This document shows positions 44,788 to 56,681 of a stretch of DNA of 64,000 nucleotides, one piece after another; positions within the stretch are counted from its first letter, which is position 1, and each line of letters starts with the position of its first letter. The notes beneath the pieces are model-generated. The model was given only the letters and a program-made list of their open reading frames with translations, searched no databases and was not told where the DNA came from. The stretch comes from Ilyonectria destructans (taxonomy: Eukaryota > Ascomycota > Sordariomycetes > Hypocreales > Nectriaceae), in contig JAHEWK010000003.1 of assembly GCA_020740775.1 (NCBI GenBank), positions 3,224,001 through 3,288,000 of the forward strand, given 5' to 3'. The translations under genes were made by a program, and so were the position numbers.

Positions 44788-47573
44788 TGTGTGCCTAGGA
44801 GGCTTTGCTTCCTATGCTCGTGAATTCCTATACTCGTGTGAATTGCGTTGTGTTTATTTTAGTTGATTTAAGCTTCAAAGTAGCCCGGTGTCTCCTTGCG
44901 CTGTGCAAATGAGCATGTTCCCTTCCACTCACTGCCCTAATAGGCAGTCAACAATTTTAGCTATTATTTGTTGTTCAACACTGCGAATAGATCATTAATA
45001 GAGTTAATAAACTGGCTTTAACAAAGGCCCCTGGATGCCGTGTGAAGTTATATGGCGACATTCTCCCCAAGCGCTAAATTTTTGAGGCTTGCATGTTCTT
45101 AACGAATCTTCAGCATAACAGCTGCACACCTAGCACTATAGTGAGTATCGAGGAGATCATCCCGATAGATGGAGTATGCAAGTTGATAACGTGGCGTCCG
45201 GTAGTTTCTTGCTTCGCGAGTGTAGTCGATAAGTCATTTGTGACTAAATGCAATGGCCCCCTACCATATCTAGGGACGACAAACCAGGCATGACCCGTGG
45301 CCTTGGGTTCAACAACAACACCATTAAATGGTTGGAGACGGCAACCTTGTAAGTCCACTCAGCCTGTGCGCCTATAATAGTCTCTACTAACTTGTATAAG
45401 CGGCACCTGTTGGTATGACTAGGCACTCAGTAAATGCGTCCTGAGAAACTCGACTTCACCATTCCCAAAGATCCCAAGGATCTCAAATGTAACGACTGGC
45501 ATTGAATCGGCGGGGCACTCAGAAAGTAGCAAGACTGATGGCGCAGAAGGTCAATAACCCAGTGTAGTTCAATAGCTAGGCCATGGCTATTAACTCCCAC
45601 GCCAAAGTGGAAGAGCGTCTTAAGCTGAACGAGTATGTATCTATGGCCATTGAAACCAACCAGGCCGATCCTGCCTTCACGAAAGTAATTTGGTATGTAC
45701 AAATCGCCAGTACAGAGAATTGGATGTCACCCTTTATTCGAATCATCTAATACCGACCCACAGCGCATTCTGATAATTTCACTAAACAAACTAGACCCGC
45801 TGGAGGGCGATTCAATACAACCATACCAGTTGTGCATGAGTTTGGCAATGCAATCGCATTGTCCGACAGAACAACAGAAATGAAAAGCTATGCACTTACG
45901 TGGTTGCTTTCCCAATTGGAGGTCCTTTGGCGACATGTAACACCATATCCAGACTACAAATTCCTCAGCCATTCCCCAAAGAATAAGAATGTTTCGAGAG
46001 GAATTATCTAAAGCCTAGCTACAATATTTCATATTGGGCACTTCGGGATTCGATAAATGTGATCAAAAATGGCTTTGGCGAGATCCTCTCCGGCACACTA
46101 TAATCTGGTCGACTCGATAATCCAAGCACATACGACCATAGCTCTTAGAAAATACGGGATCCCGTCCGCTCTCCCTTAGTCAAGCTGAGAAGCGGCGAAT
46201 TAGTACTCGGGTCGGTGACGACCGGGGAATCCTCGCTGTTGTATGTTCTCTTTTGTCATTTCTTTTTGCATTCTTCTTTTACGACCTTGTTCTGTGTGTC
46301 GAGGATCATCGTCGTTGTGAATGTCATTCCCGAATAGTCCGCGAGTGCCACAGCTCAGGGAGATGTCATCCGCTATGAACTTATCCATGTGACTACAGAT
46401 GCACTCAAGACGAAGCCGCGTATTCTCGTTGTTGAGCCTCGGGAGAGGTGTCCCTATCTCGCTGTTCTCATCTCTGATGTGGAAGTCTGCATGAGCCTTG
46501 AGGCAAGGATATTGCCATCATTAAGGCTCACCGTTCCATGATTAGTATGAAGCCACACTGCTGCAGTTCTGGAATAGTGGCGGAATGGACGGTTTTGACT
46601 TGTCCTGTACGGAATTTGGATGGCCTCTATGTATACAATGGTTTGTGACTTTTTCTGGCGTTGTGGAAGGACTCAGTGACTAAGAGCAAGAAGTGGCATG
46701 AAGATGTGAGATGGTGACATTGGTATCAAATAGTAGCTGTACTAATTTGGTAGGTATTAAGCTTAAATACTATGGAGAGATTGGAGATTTGAAGGATGTG
46801 AGGAGAACAATGTCTAACCCTACGTTACACACCAGCACCCTGGATTTCAGGTGGTAACAGCAATGTCAATGGGGAATTAAACGAGACAGCAATGGTGCCG
46901 ATGCTATAGACTTGTAACAAACAGCAGCACACCTACTTATTGTTGGCTGTTCAAGCTCATGGCATTTGCCAGGACTCGGAGGTTGGTATACAGATGATCC
47001 TCAGCCCCTTTACGGGGACATGTACCCGCGCTGATCATTACCCGCCTCCCGAGAAAAAATATGCCTCGCGAGGTACAGCTGACCGGAAATCTGCCGGAGC
47101 TGAGCTGAACTCCTGGACTGGCCAGTCGAAGAAGAGGACCAGGGTCAGCTGAGAATACGAGATGCAGGGTGACAGGCGTTATGAGGATGATGACAATGGA
47201 CTGTACACTAAATGGGGGGTTTTTTTTTTTTTTTTTTTTTTGGCTTTGTTCGTATCTGGCTTAGGTGTCCATCGGTCCGATTATTTAATAATTAATGTAT
47301 TGGGATGGTATCAGTGCCATTGGTTTGTCACAGCCATTAGAAGACTTGTATGATAATTTGCCAAACTGGCATTTTATGCTATTGTAAACTGCAATGATGA
47401 TGTGGCATGCTTCGTGTACCCTGCAGCCACCATCTATTCCCTTTGTATCCAAATAAAACTCCGTGTGGTATCATTATATTGCAAACCCAGGTCCGACCAG
47501 AGACGACAGCCCCCATAGTGTGTCCCAAACCAATAAACCCCAGAGAACGCTTCTCTGTCCATTTTGTTGCCTA
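44788..47573. other. Convergent AT-richer intergenic region, no gene seen
   Basis: Lies between the 3' ends of the F-box gene and the glycoprotein gene. All frames are shorter than about 95 codons. The composition is AT-richer, as in the 8.4-12.7 kb block, and may include old repeat DNA. A long poly-T run at 47220 is listed separately. Confidence 0.55.
47220..47241. repeat. Run of 22 T after six G
   Basis: An uninterrupted homopolymer of 22 T follows GGGGGG. On the minus strand this is A22 followed by C6. It could be a slippage product or the tail of an old retroposed copy; nothing recognisable lies next to it. Confidence 0.85.
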
Positions 47574-49864
47574 TTAAAGCCAAATCCAAACGCCAATCGC
47601 TATGCATAACCCAGTCATCCCTGCTGCTAGGCTTGGTTGAAGCAAATAGCCTGCATTACCTTCATCATCGTCATTCCCCATTTTCGACCTATCCGTCTCA
47701 ACGGGTACCGTATCTGATCTCGTCGCGGATGCTTCAATGGTCGTTACAACCGACGAACCGAACGGGTAGTTTAGCGTCATCGTCGAGATGACCACACCGC
47801 TTGGTCCGATCGTGATAGTTTCTCCTCCAATGACTTTGGTCACCTTGCTCGCTTTTGGCCCAATCGTAAAGGTTGTGCCGTCGATAATTGCAAACGAAGG
47901 ACTGACCTTGGTAATTGTAGCCCCTCCAACAATCTCATACGTAGTATCAGTCGCATCTGCTGAAGTGCCTCCTATTGTTGTGCCGTCTACAATTACGCCA
48001 GAGGGGCCAATCGTGATTGTATCGTCATCCACAACCTCGGATGTCTCCGGTATCCCTGGGCCGTATGTCAAAGTGGTGGAGTGGAAGACGAAGATAGATT
48101 GCCCAACGGCAGTAATCATTTCACCCCCCGTGACGACAACATCAGTTTGGTAGCCACCCACAGCGCGGAATGTTATTGTATCACCATCGACCACAACTTT
48201 TCCGGGGCCAATCGACACCGCCTCGTCGTCCACTGTAGTTGTCGTACCCAAGGGGGGGATTTCCATTCTGGTGCCGTCGACGACCGCATCTGACCCTGAC
48301 ACAGTTACAGAAAGTCCACCGGCGCTACCAGTCGTTGGTGTTAAGGCGGTGACGGCTGTTCCGACCGGCTGTGGCTTCTCCACAGTTGCTCCCTCACCAA
48401 CTACGGCGGTAGGGTAGATGGTGAAAGTTCCACGGCCAACAGTTACTGTTGTTGTCTGGTCCGGTTTTAGGCTAGAAAACGTCTCATCATTGATGATAAC
48501 ATCTCCAGCCTTTGCCGTGATGACAAAGGTCGTTTGTGGTTCCTGCCCCAGACTCTGAGGGCCGCCGTGAGCGTTGTCTTGCGACGTCTCCTGATGATCG
48601 TCCTGAGGATCGTCCTCGCCGTCACCGGTTGCTGGTACGCTTTTGTGTTGCTGAGCAGTAATGCCCCCGACTTTCCCAGACTGGCCAAACCTAGGGACTG
48701 GATCCGAGGGAAAGACAGCAGAAGGGTTTTTGTCAGTTGTGATAAACGTGACTGTCACTCTTCGCGATGACTGGGTTTGGCCTCCATGCTTGCCCTTGTC
48801 AGCATCGCTCGACTCCGAATTACCAGGTTTAGCAGCGGCAAAGCAATCTGACTGAGACGCGCCGGAACAAGTCGGCAGAGGCAGAGGAGGTTCCTTCGTG
48901 GCTGTGACGAATCCGCCGAGGCTTGTGATCCACGGTTCGTTCGTGAGAGTGGCTGCGGGAGGGGCTGAAGATGCGGTGCCACAATAATTCAGGGTCTCAA
49001 TAGTTGGGTAAGGCGGCGTGTAGTCACTGCGGTTCCCATAGATGGTTACGGTAGCTGTGAACACGATGGAATACACGGTGACAGGCTCATCCCCTTGGAG
49101 ATCTGTGCACGTGTCGGATTGCGGTCCAGATGTTGGCCTAGTCGTTGAATAATAAGATTGAGTGCCATTCCACGAGGGGGTTGTCAATGATATTGAACCA
49201 TTGTGGGAAGGAGTTATTGTCGAATCGACCTCTCTGGTGGTGTTGGCTCGTGGGGTAGTGGCTAGGACTGGGTTTGATGGGGGGCGTTCTTGATTTGCGG
49301 ATATCCTGCGGCCATCTTCTTTTTCTGCTAACGTGGAATTGATCGTCGTGGAGGTGGTCGCGAATTGGGAATCCGGTATGGCAATCGACGCCGTGAGGGA
49401 ATCGAGAGATGTTGATAAGGAGCTGGAGGATGGAGGGTTGGATTGAGGGCGCGAAGATGCGAGATTGGTGTCATGATTGACGGCGGCCGCCGTTGAAATC
49501 GGATCGGAGGTCGCAATCGACGAAGACGACTGCTGGGGTTGATCGGACACGGACGGGGAGGAGGATGTCTCGTTGATGGAGACAGAGGTTAAGGAGAATG
49601 AAGTGGACGAAATTGGGCTTCCGTCTTGTGTGTGCATCGGCGCTGTAAGCGAATGGGTTGTGCCTTCTGCGGGAGTCGCAATGGTGGTGGCATTTGGCGG
49701 AAGGTGCTCTGGAGCTCGCCGGTTTAGGATCTCTTGCCTAGAGTTTAGCAATGGACACGGTCGTAACCAAAACTCAACCAGTCGAACTTACCCCATAACA
49801 CAGCACCGGACGTCGACTGAGCCAATGCTGCGATCAACAGCAGCCCGGCAGTGTGAAGCTGCAT
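47574..49864 (-). CDS. Secreted Ser/Thr-rich surface glycoprotein, probably GPI-anchored
   Basis: Exons 49864..49792 and 49732..47574 give 743 residues. The 59-nt intron has GTAAGT and branch TGCTAAAC; acceptor GCAAG at 49733 keeps the frame, while the nearer TAG would not. Exon 1 encodes a signal peptide, MQLHTAGLLLIAALAQSTSG. Residues 30-250 are extremely Ser/Thr/Pro-rich, fitting heavy O-glycosylation. The C-terminal half has at least four diverged copies of a beta-strand motif around TITIGPSGVIVDGTTI (also AVSIGPGKVVVDGDTI, TFTIGPKASK and ETITIGPSGVVI). The end is hydrophobic, LAAGMTGLCIAIGVWIWL, after a small-residue stretch, as in GPI signals. It likely sits in the cell wall or plasma membrane; adhesive function is only a guess. 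No catalytic motif is visible. Confidence 0.85.
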
Positions 49865-52800
49865 GCTGAATCAATTGCCTGAGCCCTCATGAGCACATGG
49901 GTCGAGGGGCGGGGCCTCGAAATCGCGTCGATGGACTGAGGAGGAAAAACCACGGCGGCATCAGCACTGTATGCAATGTCCAGACGACGTCTGAGCGCTG
50001 TGACAGACGCCCGAGTGATTGATTGTGGGAAATGACAGATGGAAGTCAAAAGAGGCTGCGGGAGCATAGCAGATGAACCGACACAGGGCCGACGAAGAAG
50101 CAATGCATTGCAACATGGGCATGGGGTCAAGTCAGAAGATGGCACCAACTCAGAACAGGCAGCCTGCAGGTTTTCCCACACAATTGGCCGTTGGGGGAGG
50201 GGAATCCCAGCGTCGACGTGCCGGGGCTTGCCTGTTGCGGTGCCTTCATTTGAGCAGATGCTATGGAGTGGGCCTCCTTCCCTGGTCCCAGCCGGGGGGC
50301 CTAGTCCGGGCCTTGTCTTCCACCATGAGCTCACCGACGACGGTGGCGTGCGCCCCCGATGGCCGAGCCGATGGACGAGGGGCCGGCCACTCCAGCGCAT
50401 GAACAGAGAAGGGGGCTGACGGTCCGCAGCAGGGGAACCAGGAGCAGGGGACAGGCGGCATAGCCGATAGAGGATCTTGGATGCCCGACGTGTTCCAGCA
50501 CTGGTTAACGACGGCACTTTGGCACTGCCGGGACTTGTTCCGGAGATATTGATCAAGACGCCCCGTGTTGCCTGGTGCGAGTCTCTCTTTCAGTGGCTTC
50601 GCTACTGGCCTTGACCTCGGCCGAAATAGTAATGGGCTGAACACGCACAACCCTCTGGATGGCGATCACTCTTGGCGGCCGACGCCCCGACCAGTCTTTT
50701 GGAGTTACGAAAGTTACTCCACCAACTCTACCTACGCAGCTCATACTCCCCTCCTCAGTGCCGCACCCACAGCAGGCAGCTCCCATATCCCGAGACCTGG
50801 ATCTGTGGCTGCAGCACATGGGTCAGAAATTGAGACTCGAGACGCCTGACCAAACATTCCAGGGAGTATCCGCAGCTGCTGGGCTGATGCTCACATCCGG
50901 CACTTGCTTACTATATGGTGTCTTTGCAAACGTTCGCACGGTCATCGGATCCAGACCGGCAGTTGAAATGAGATTAGCAATTCCTGTTCCCAACCCCAGC
51001 TACTACTCAAGTGAGAATATTAAAGCAAGTATCTCAGATTATCGTCGGTTTGTTAGCGCAGTCTGATGGTGAAGCCACGGTTGACTGTGTGGTGGAGCTG
51101 CTCCGCTGGTCGACTCTGCTGGGGACGAATTATCCTGAACAGGTTTCGCTGTCCATGCCCGTACGGGATAGTAGCAACAGTCAGCAGCACTCAACAGGGG
51201 TGCGAGATCCTTCGACTGCACGATGCCAGCACCACCAGCTTGGGACATGTCGACCTATTAGCTATTCTGTCCTGCTCAGCTGGTCTGCCTCAAAGGCTGG
51301 AACGGCTGGTACCTGCAAGTCATGATGGGGAATGGGGCTCCACCGCAGCGGCCATGGCTGAACTTAGTCGGCAAGCTTGTTGCCGCTAATGTTTCCAATG
51401 ATCTCATTTCATTGAGCCAGGGCCTTGACTATTCTAGAACCTCGGCTGCCGTCAGTTTCCTCCTCGCCATAGTCCATGACTTGCGGGGCTGGGCTTCTGA
51501 GTTGGCGTTTAGACTCAGACGCTGGGTCATGGTCTGATAGATTGGGGGCCAATTCCTCTACAATGCATTGACTGACTCGATCTGCTGGTAACCGTACTTC
51601 CCCTGGACTCTTTGCCGGACGGACACTAAGCGGGGGTCGCCCAACTGCAGGCAATAAGATGCTACCGTCCATGACGGAGCCAATCATTGTATGCATTTGC
51701 TGAGGACGCCTGACGCATTGGTAGGGTCACTCCAGCCACTGCAACGTTAAATGGAGGGTGCGCCTCTTATCGTGGGCGACGGGTATAGCTGCTTTGACGC
51801 TTCGGCAGTGCCAGGACCCGCGCACTAAGTGGAACTTGTCGGATCTTGTTCACCTGGCTCAATGGATGATGGCGACTGAGCAGCCAGGCCAGAGCGGAAT
51901 GCGACATTGATCTTATTACCAACAAAAGTCAATGTCAACATTTCACATGCAAGCTGGCGGACGCAGAGGTAAGTCTAGGTGTTGTCATGGACCAAAAAGC
52001 CGGAATGCTCACAACCCCGCCAATCCCACGTAGGCAGGTCGACACAAGACCTTCGGGGCTTTGGCCTGATAGGCGTGGACTGCATCCTCCCATGTTGTTT
52101 TCTCTCCTCTTCTTGGTGGATCTCATCCAGCGAGCCCGGTATTTGCAACACCTAGTTTTTCCGCACAAGCATCTACGGGCCATTGTAGTCTTTCTCATCA
52201 CTTAGCACGGTCTCGAACAGAGTCCTTTGCTAAAATGATTTGATAGGGCTAGACAGGTCTCAATCCCGACGCAGATCCAAGCTACTGGCTGCCTCATGGC
52301 CTCTCTGTGCTTCTTATGCGAGGTAAGCATTTCATATCTCATGCCTCTTGATGCAGCAGCAAAAGGATTAGTGACGTTGGAGTTGGCTGGAATAACAAAG
52401 TCCGGCATCGCACTGAAGAGGCTCCTCCGGTTGGCGATACATCCATCAATTAATGCGCCTCTTGTCTCTCAAACAAGCAGCACCTCTCTCGGGCGGGACC
52501 AGTGAGGCGAGTCAAGACCCTAGAGCGTGGGGCCGCTGGTCCAGGAGAAACTGGCTGTCGGAGAGGCCACCCCTGGCCATCCTAACCATCCTAACCATCC
52601 TAACCATCTCCAGAACTGCCAAGCCCGCGGTCCCCAGTTCAGGACGAGAAATGTTCGTCGCTCGCCCTCTCGCCACCCATCTTTCGTTTCCATCTGGCAA
52701 GGTTCCTGCTTCTGATAGGCGTCCCAGCATCCCTGCGACGCGTGACACTGGACGTCCGCCGTCTGAGAATCAGACTCTCGTAAATTTACTCTCACACGGG

Positions 52801-53304
52801 CACGCTCTTTGACCATCTCTGCGCCTGAGCCCACTCCCCGCGGCCCCAAGTACGCTAAGGTTCAGAGGCCCGCACAGGCCAGGGGAAGGAGCAACACTTC
52901 GTATCCGTCCTTGTCGGTAGTTCCGCAGATGTGCGTGTCTCGCGTCTCTCTTGTGGACTTACCTTCTTTTCTTTACTACGTACTAATTAACCACCTCTAG
53001 CCTGTCTCCTTCGCTGGCTCTATCTGCGAACCTCACCTGCGAATCCTTCCCGCCTCTCACTCCACGAACTGCTCGGTTGGCAGGCCATACCGAGGGCACT
53101 CCCCTCCCGTCGGGCTTGATGGGCTCACAGGCGACCATCGACGTACATCCGGCAACCAAACTTGCTCTCCCGCTTGCCCCTCGGACGTCCGACACGAAGA
53201 GAAACCGAAGCCGGCGCTGGACGCTTCATGATTGAAAAGGCGCCCGGCCAACGACATCGGTGACAGCGCCTCTACATTTCCGACATTCGATACCAACGCA
53301 CGAC
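49865..53304. other. Divergent intergenic region, no gene seen
   Basis: Carries the promoters of the glycoprotein (-) and the protease-like gene (+). Frames at 50.5-51.5 kb reach about 135 codons but have no domain or splice support. A 9-bp tandem repeat occurs at 52577-52605. Confidence 0.55.
52577..52605. repeat. CCATCCTAA tandem repeat, three copies
   Basis: Three successive CCATCCTAA units followed by CC. It contains CCTAAC-like sequence reminiscent of telomeric TTAGGG on one strand but the 9-bp unit is different; a simple repeat. Confidence 0.75.
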
Positions 53305-56100
53305 ATGTGGGCAACCATTCTTGCGACTGGAGTCGCTTTCGCAGGCTTCGCCCACGGTCGCCATCCCGCCCCAGTCTCAATACCATCCAGTATATGGCAA
53401 GTTTCTCGCTTTATCCTCTGCTGTCTGGTTGTCTAACCCCAGCGTAGGAAGGGAATTGATGGAAACTGGTCCACAGTGACCTTTTATGTGGGTTCCAACT
53501 CGCAAGAGCTTGATGTCCTAGTGAGCACATCTCTCTCTGAATTCTGGGCTGTCGGATCGGGAGGATGCCTTCTCAGTAAGTGCCCATCGCACTTACACAC
53601 CTTGACTGTGTGAAATGCTCGCCCGTCATGCCGTGCTCCCATGCCGTCTTACCGTATGCTAATGTGAATGTGACACAGATGAACTTCACTGCATCTCAGC
53701 TCGCGGTGGCGTCTTCACACCAGCGGAATCCAACCGCTGGTCTCCATTGGGCATCTGGCAACTTGGACTCAACTATCTGGGGTATGGGGGTAATGGTGAA
53801 TATGGCCAAGATATTATCACCATCGGCGGCGACGGCTTCCACATGTCTGACGTGCTTATTGCGACGCTCAATACGACAAACTACCTGAACGGGCTCTTCG
53901 GGCTGGGCATCACGCAAGGCAACTTTGGAGGCACAGTCGCAGAATCCCCTTTAACACAAGCCGTGAAGGAGTTCGGGTGGATCCCCAGTTACAGCTTCGG
54001 CTTTACTGCTGGTGCTCACTACCGTAAGTCGAGTCATTTTCTCCTCCCTCCCAAACCACCCATCGGTTGATGCTCACCATTGTAGGGAATGTACCCGTAT
54101 CGTTGACACTCGGTGGCTATGACGAAGCGCGATTCGTGAACCACAATACCGACTTCACCCTAAATCGGGACGAGGGGATCGTGACTCCTCTCGTTCGCGG
54201 AATCGAGGTTACAGTCGATGAGGATCAAGACACGCCTGACAACTGGGACTCGCGGCGTATCATGTTGTCAAGTTGGAACTCGTCCTTCGACGCCATCATC
54301 GACAGCACCACACCATACCTCTGGCTGCCCGAGGCGGTTTGCGACAGATTTGCGGACGCGTTCAACTTGACATACAACAGCACTTTCGACCTGTACACGC
54401 TTACCGATGAGCAGTATGCCACTTACAAAGATGAGGACTCATTTTCCTTCACCTTCGTCCTGTCTAGCTTCGACAACAACGATAACTTCGGCGATCCGTA
54501 TGATCTCTCTGGCATCGTCAACATTACGCTGCCCTCGAGAGCTTTTACCAGCGTGCTGCAGTACCCATTTATGAACCGGACGATTGCATACGGCGAGCCG
54601 TCGATCCCTTATTTCATGCTCCGCAGAGCAAGCAACAGCTCGACGTTCATTCTTGGCAGATCATTTCTTCAAGAGTCCTACCTCATTACAAAATACGACG
54701 AATCCGTCTTCTCGATTCACCAGACGAAATTCCCCAACTCGTCTCAGGAAATCGAGTTGACCGCCATCCCCCAGCCAGATAACAGCCCTTACCCGCCGCC
54801 TGCCACATCGAGCAAAGGGCAGCTCTCTAAGGCCCAACAGGCAGGGATTGGAGTTGGAGCTGGTGTGCTTCTCACTGCCTTGATTGCCCTCGCTGTATGG
54901 CTTTGTAAACGACACCGCCAGAAGCGCAACTACGAAAGGGCTGCGTCTTCGATGGATGAGAACAAGAGCTCGGCATCGATCGTTATCGCAGATGCACCCA
55001 AGAGCCCACTCTATCGACTTCTCTCTAAGATTGTCCGCCGAAAGAAGTCACCAAAACTAGACCCCCAGACCGGGAACGACAAACAGCAACCATCCGAGGC
55101 GCCCAACTCCCAAATATACGAACTTCCAGCCCCTATCCCTCCGGCGGAACTCGATGGAGATGACACAGCTTCTTGGAATGGCGACACCGAGCTGGGCACT
55201 GAGAATTCTCACCAACTGACCGCATATCAAGCGGCAAGGCGGAAGATGGAACACCAGCTCCAAGGACCCGTCCCTGCATATTCACCTCCTGCTGATGGTA
55301 TTTTGCCTCCTCCCGAGAAGGCAATCTATGAACCTACTCAACCAAAACGCCCTCCGCCTACCTTACAGCTATCATTGTCTTCGCCTCCAAGCTCACCAGG
55401 GGGTGACAGTTCGAATTCAAACTCTATGGCTTTGTCATTACCCTCGCCCATCACTCCTCGGCATGACCTGATCGGCCGACTTGCCGATATTCCTTCACCC
55501 TTGACGGTCAACTTCGCCATCTCTTCCACCCACAATTCCGGAAGCAACTCGGCGCCGGGCTCTCCCTTCCTATCACCATCTTTAAGTAGCTTTGAGGAGG
55601 TTGATGGTCCGAGGAGATCCAATTCTAACCAGGAAGCTTCCCTTGCTTCAGCCCTAGCACGTCCCCCTGCAGTTGCCCAGAGAACCCCCATCGACCTGTC
55701 GAAGATCGTCTATTTGGGTCCAATGCCAGGGACCACGCGGGAACCCCGACCCCATTCCGCCCAGGAGATCAGGAAACGAACCGACTCCATTGACGCCGCC
55801 CCGAATGGGCAGAATGAACAGAATACTTACGACACTCTGGGAAGCAATTTCACAATGGAAGAGGCGGTGCGCTTCGCTTCACGATTGCAAGGGTCACCGG
55901 TTCAAAGCAGACCAGGCCAACTACGATCAAACCGCCCAGACGACATTCGACTTCCTGGAACAGGCTCGCCGAGGGGACACTCGCGAAGCATGTCCCAACC
56001 GGATACCCCAGGGAGCCATCATCGCATCAACCCAAGCACGGAGCTGGTTCACGTGCCGCAAATGGCGGAGAAGCGGTATAGCTGGGAAGAGGAGCGATGA
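53305..56100 (+). CDS. Membrane-tethered aspartic-protease-like protein lacking the first catalytic Asp
   Basis: Exons 53305..53400, 53452..53575, 53679..54023 and 54086..56100 give 859 residues. Introns 2 and 3 are clean (GTAAGT); intron 1 has a weak donor GTTTCT and its acceptor is uncertain, though the join gives SSIWQGIDGNWSTVTFYVGS as expected for the family. A signal peptide (MWATILATGVAFAGFAHG) leads to a pepsin-like (A1) domain, roughly 33-420. At the first active-site loop the usual DTG is replaced by S57-T58-S59 (LVSTSLSEFWAV). The second site keeps Asp as D261-S-T (AIIDSTTPYLWLP). Paired cysteines (GGCLLNELHC) and N-glycosylation sites support an extracellular fold. A helix near 440-465 (GIGVGAGVLLTALIALAVWL) precedes KRHRQKR and about 390 residues of Pro/Ser-rich cytosolic tail. 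With one Asp missing it is probably not an active protease; a surface binding or sensing role is inferred. Confidence 0.85.
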
Positions 56101-56681
56101 TACTTGCGCCTCCTCCTCTCACCTTATACGACACTATCATTAGCGCGGTGATTCATTCGTCGCGCCCCATCTCATATCTTTATATACCCGGACACAGGAG
56201 TAACAGCAGGGCTGGTGAGCAAGTTTAGGATTGATTCAAAGCGTGGCATTGATGTCTTGGGTAGTGGTAAATTAGGATGATTCCGGGTTCAGGAAGACAT
56301 GAAATGTGTTATCAAATGTATTTACTTTGTTCAGATGAGCCACATAAAAGGCCTTCATGGCGCATGAGCGTCTCGTTGTATGTATCATAAACAAAATTAG
56401 AAAGCCTGCATTTATCTACCTATACCTCCGATTATTCCGCCTAAATTATGTTGAACTACAATACAGATCGGTAAAAGTATGGATGCCCATACCAAGCTTG
56501 TATGGATTGTGTGTGGTATGTATGCCTGGTCCTTTTAACAAATTATATTTAAGACCTTTATGATCATGGGAGGATATGTTCTTGAGATCAATTTCGGCTT
56601 AGATTCTTATTTGCTATATGCTTCTTTTAGGTCTATAGATTTAACTCTAGATATCATATATTCGTCGATCCCAGGTACAGA
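56101..56681. other. Convergent AT-rich 3' region
   Basis: Holds the 3' UTRs of the protease-like gene and TAH18, which end tail to tail. No gene seen. Confidence 0.65.

Noticed and set aside
52577..52605. Telomere-like repeat
   Set aside because: The unit is CCATCCTAA in three copies only, not TTAGGG; a simple tandem repeat.
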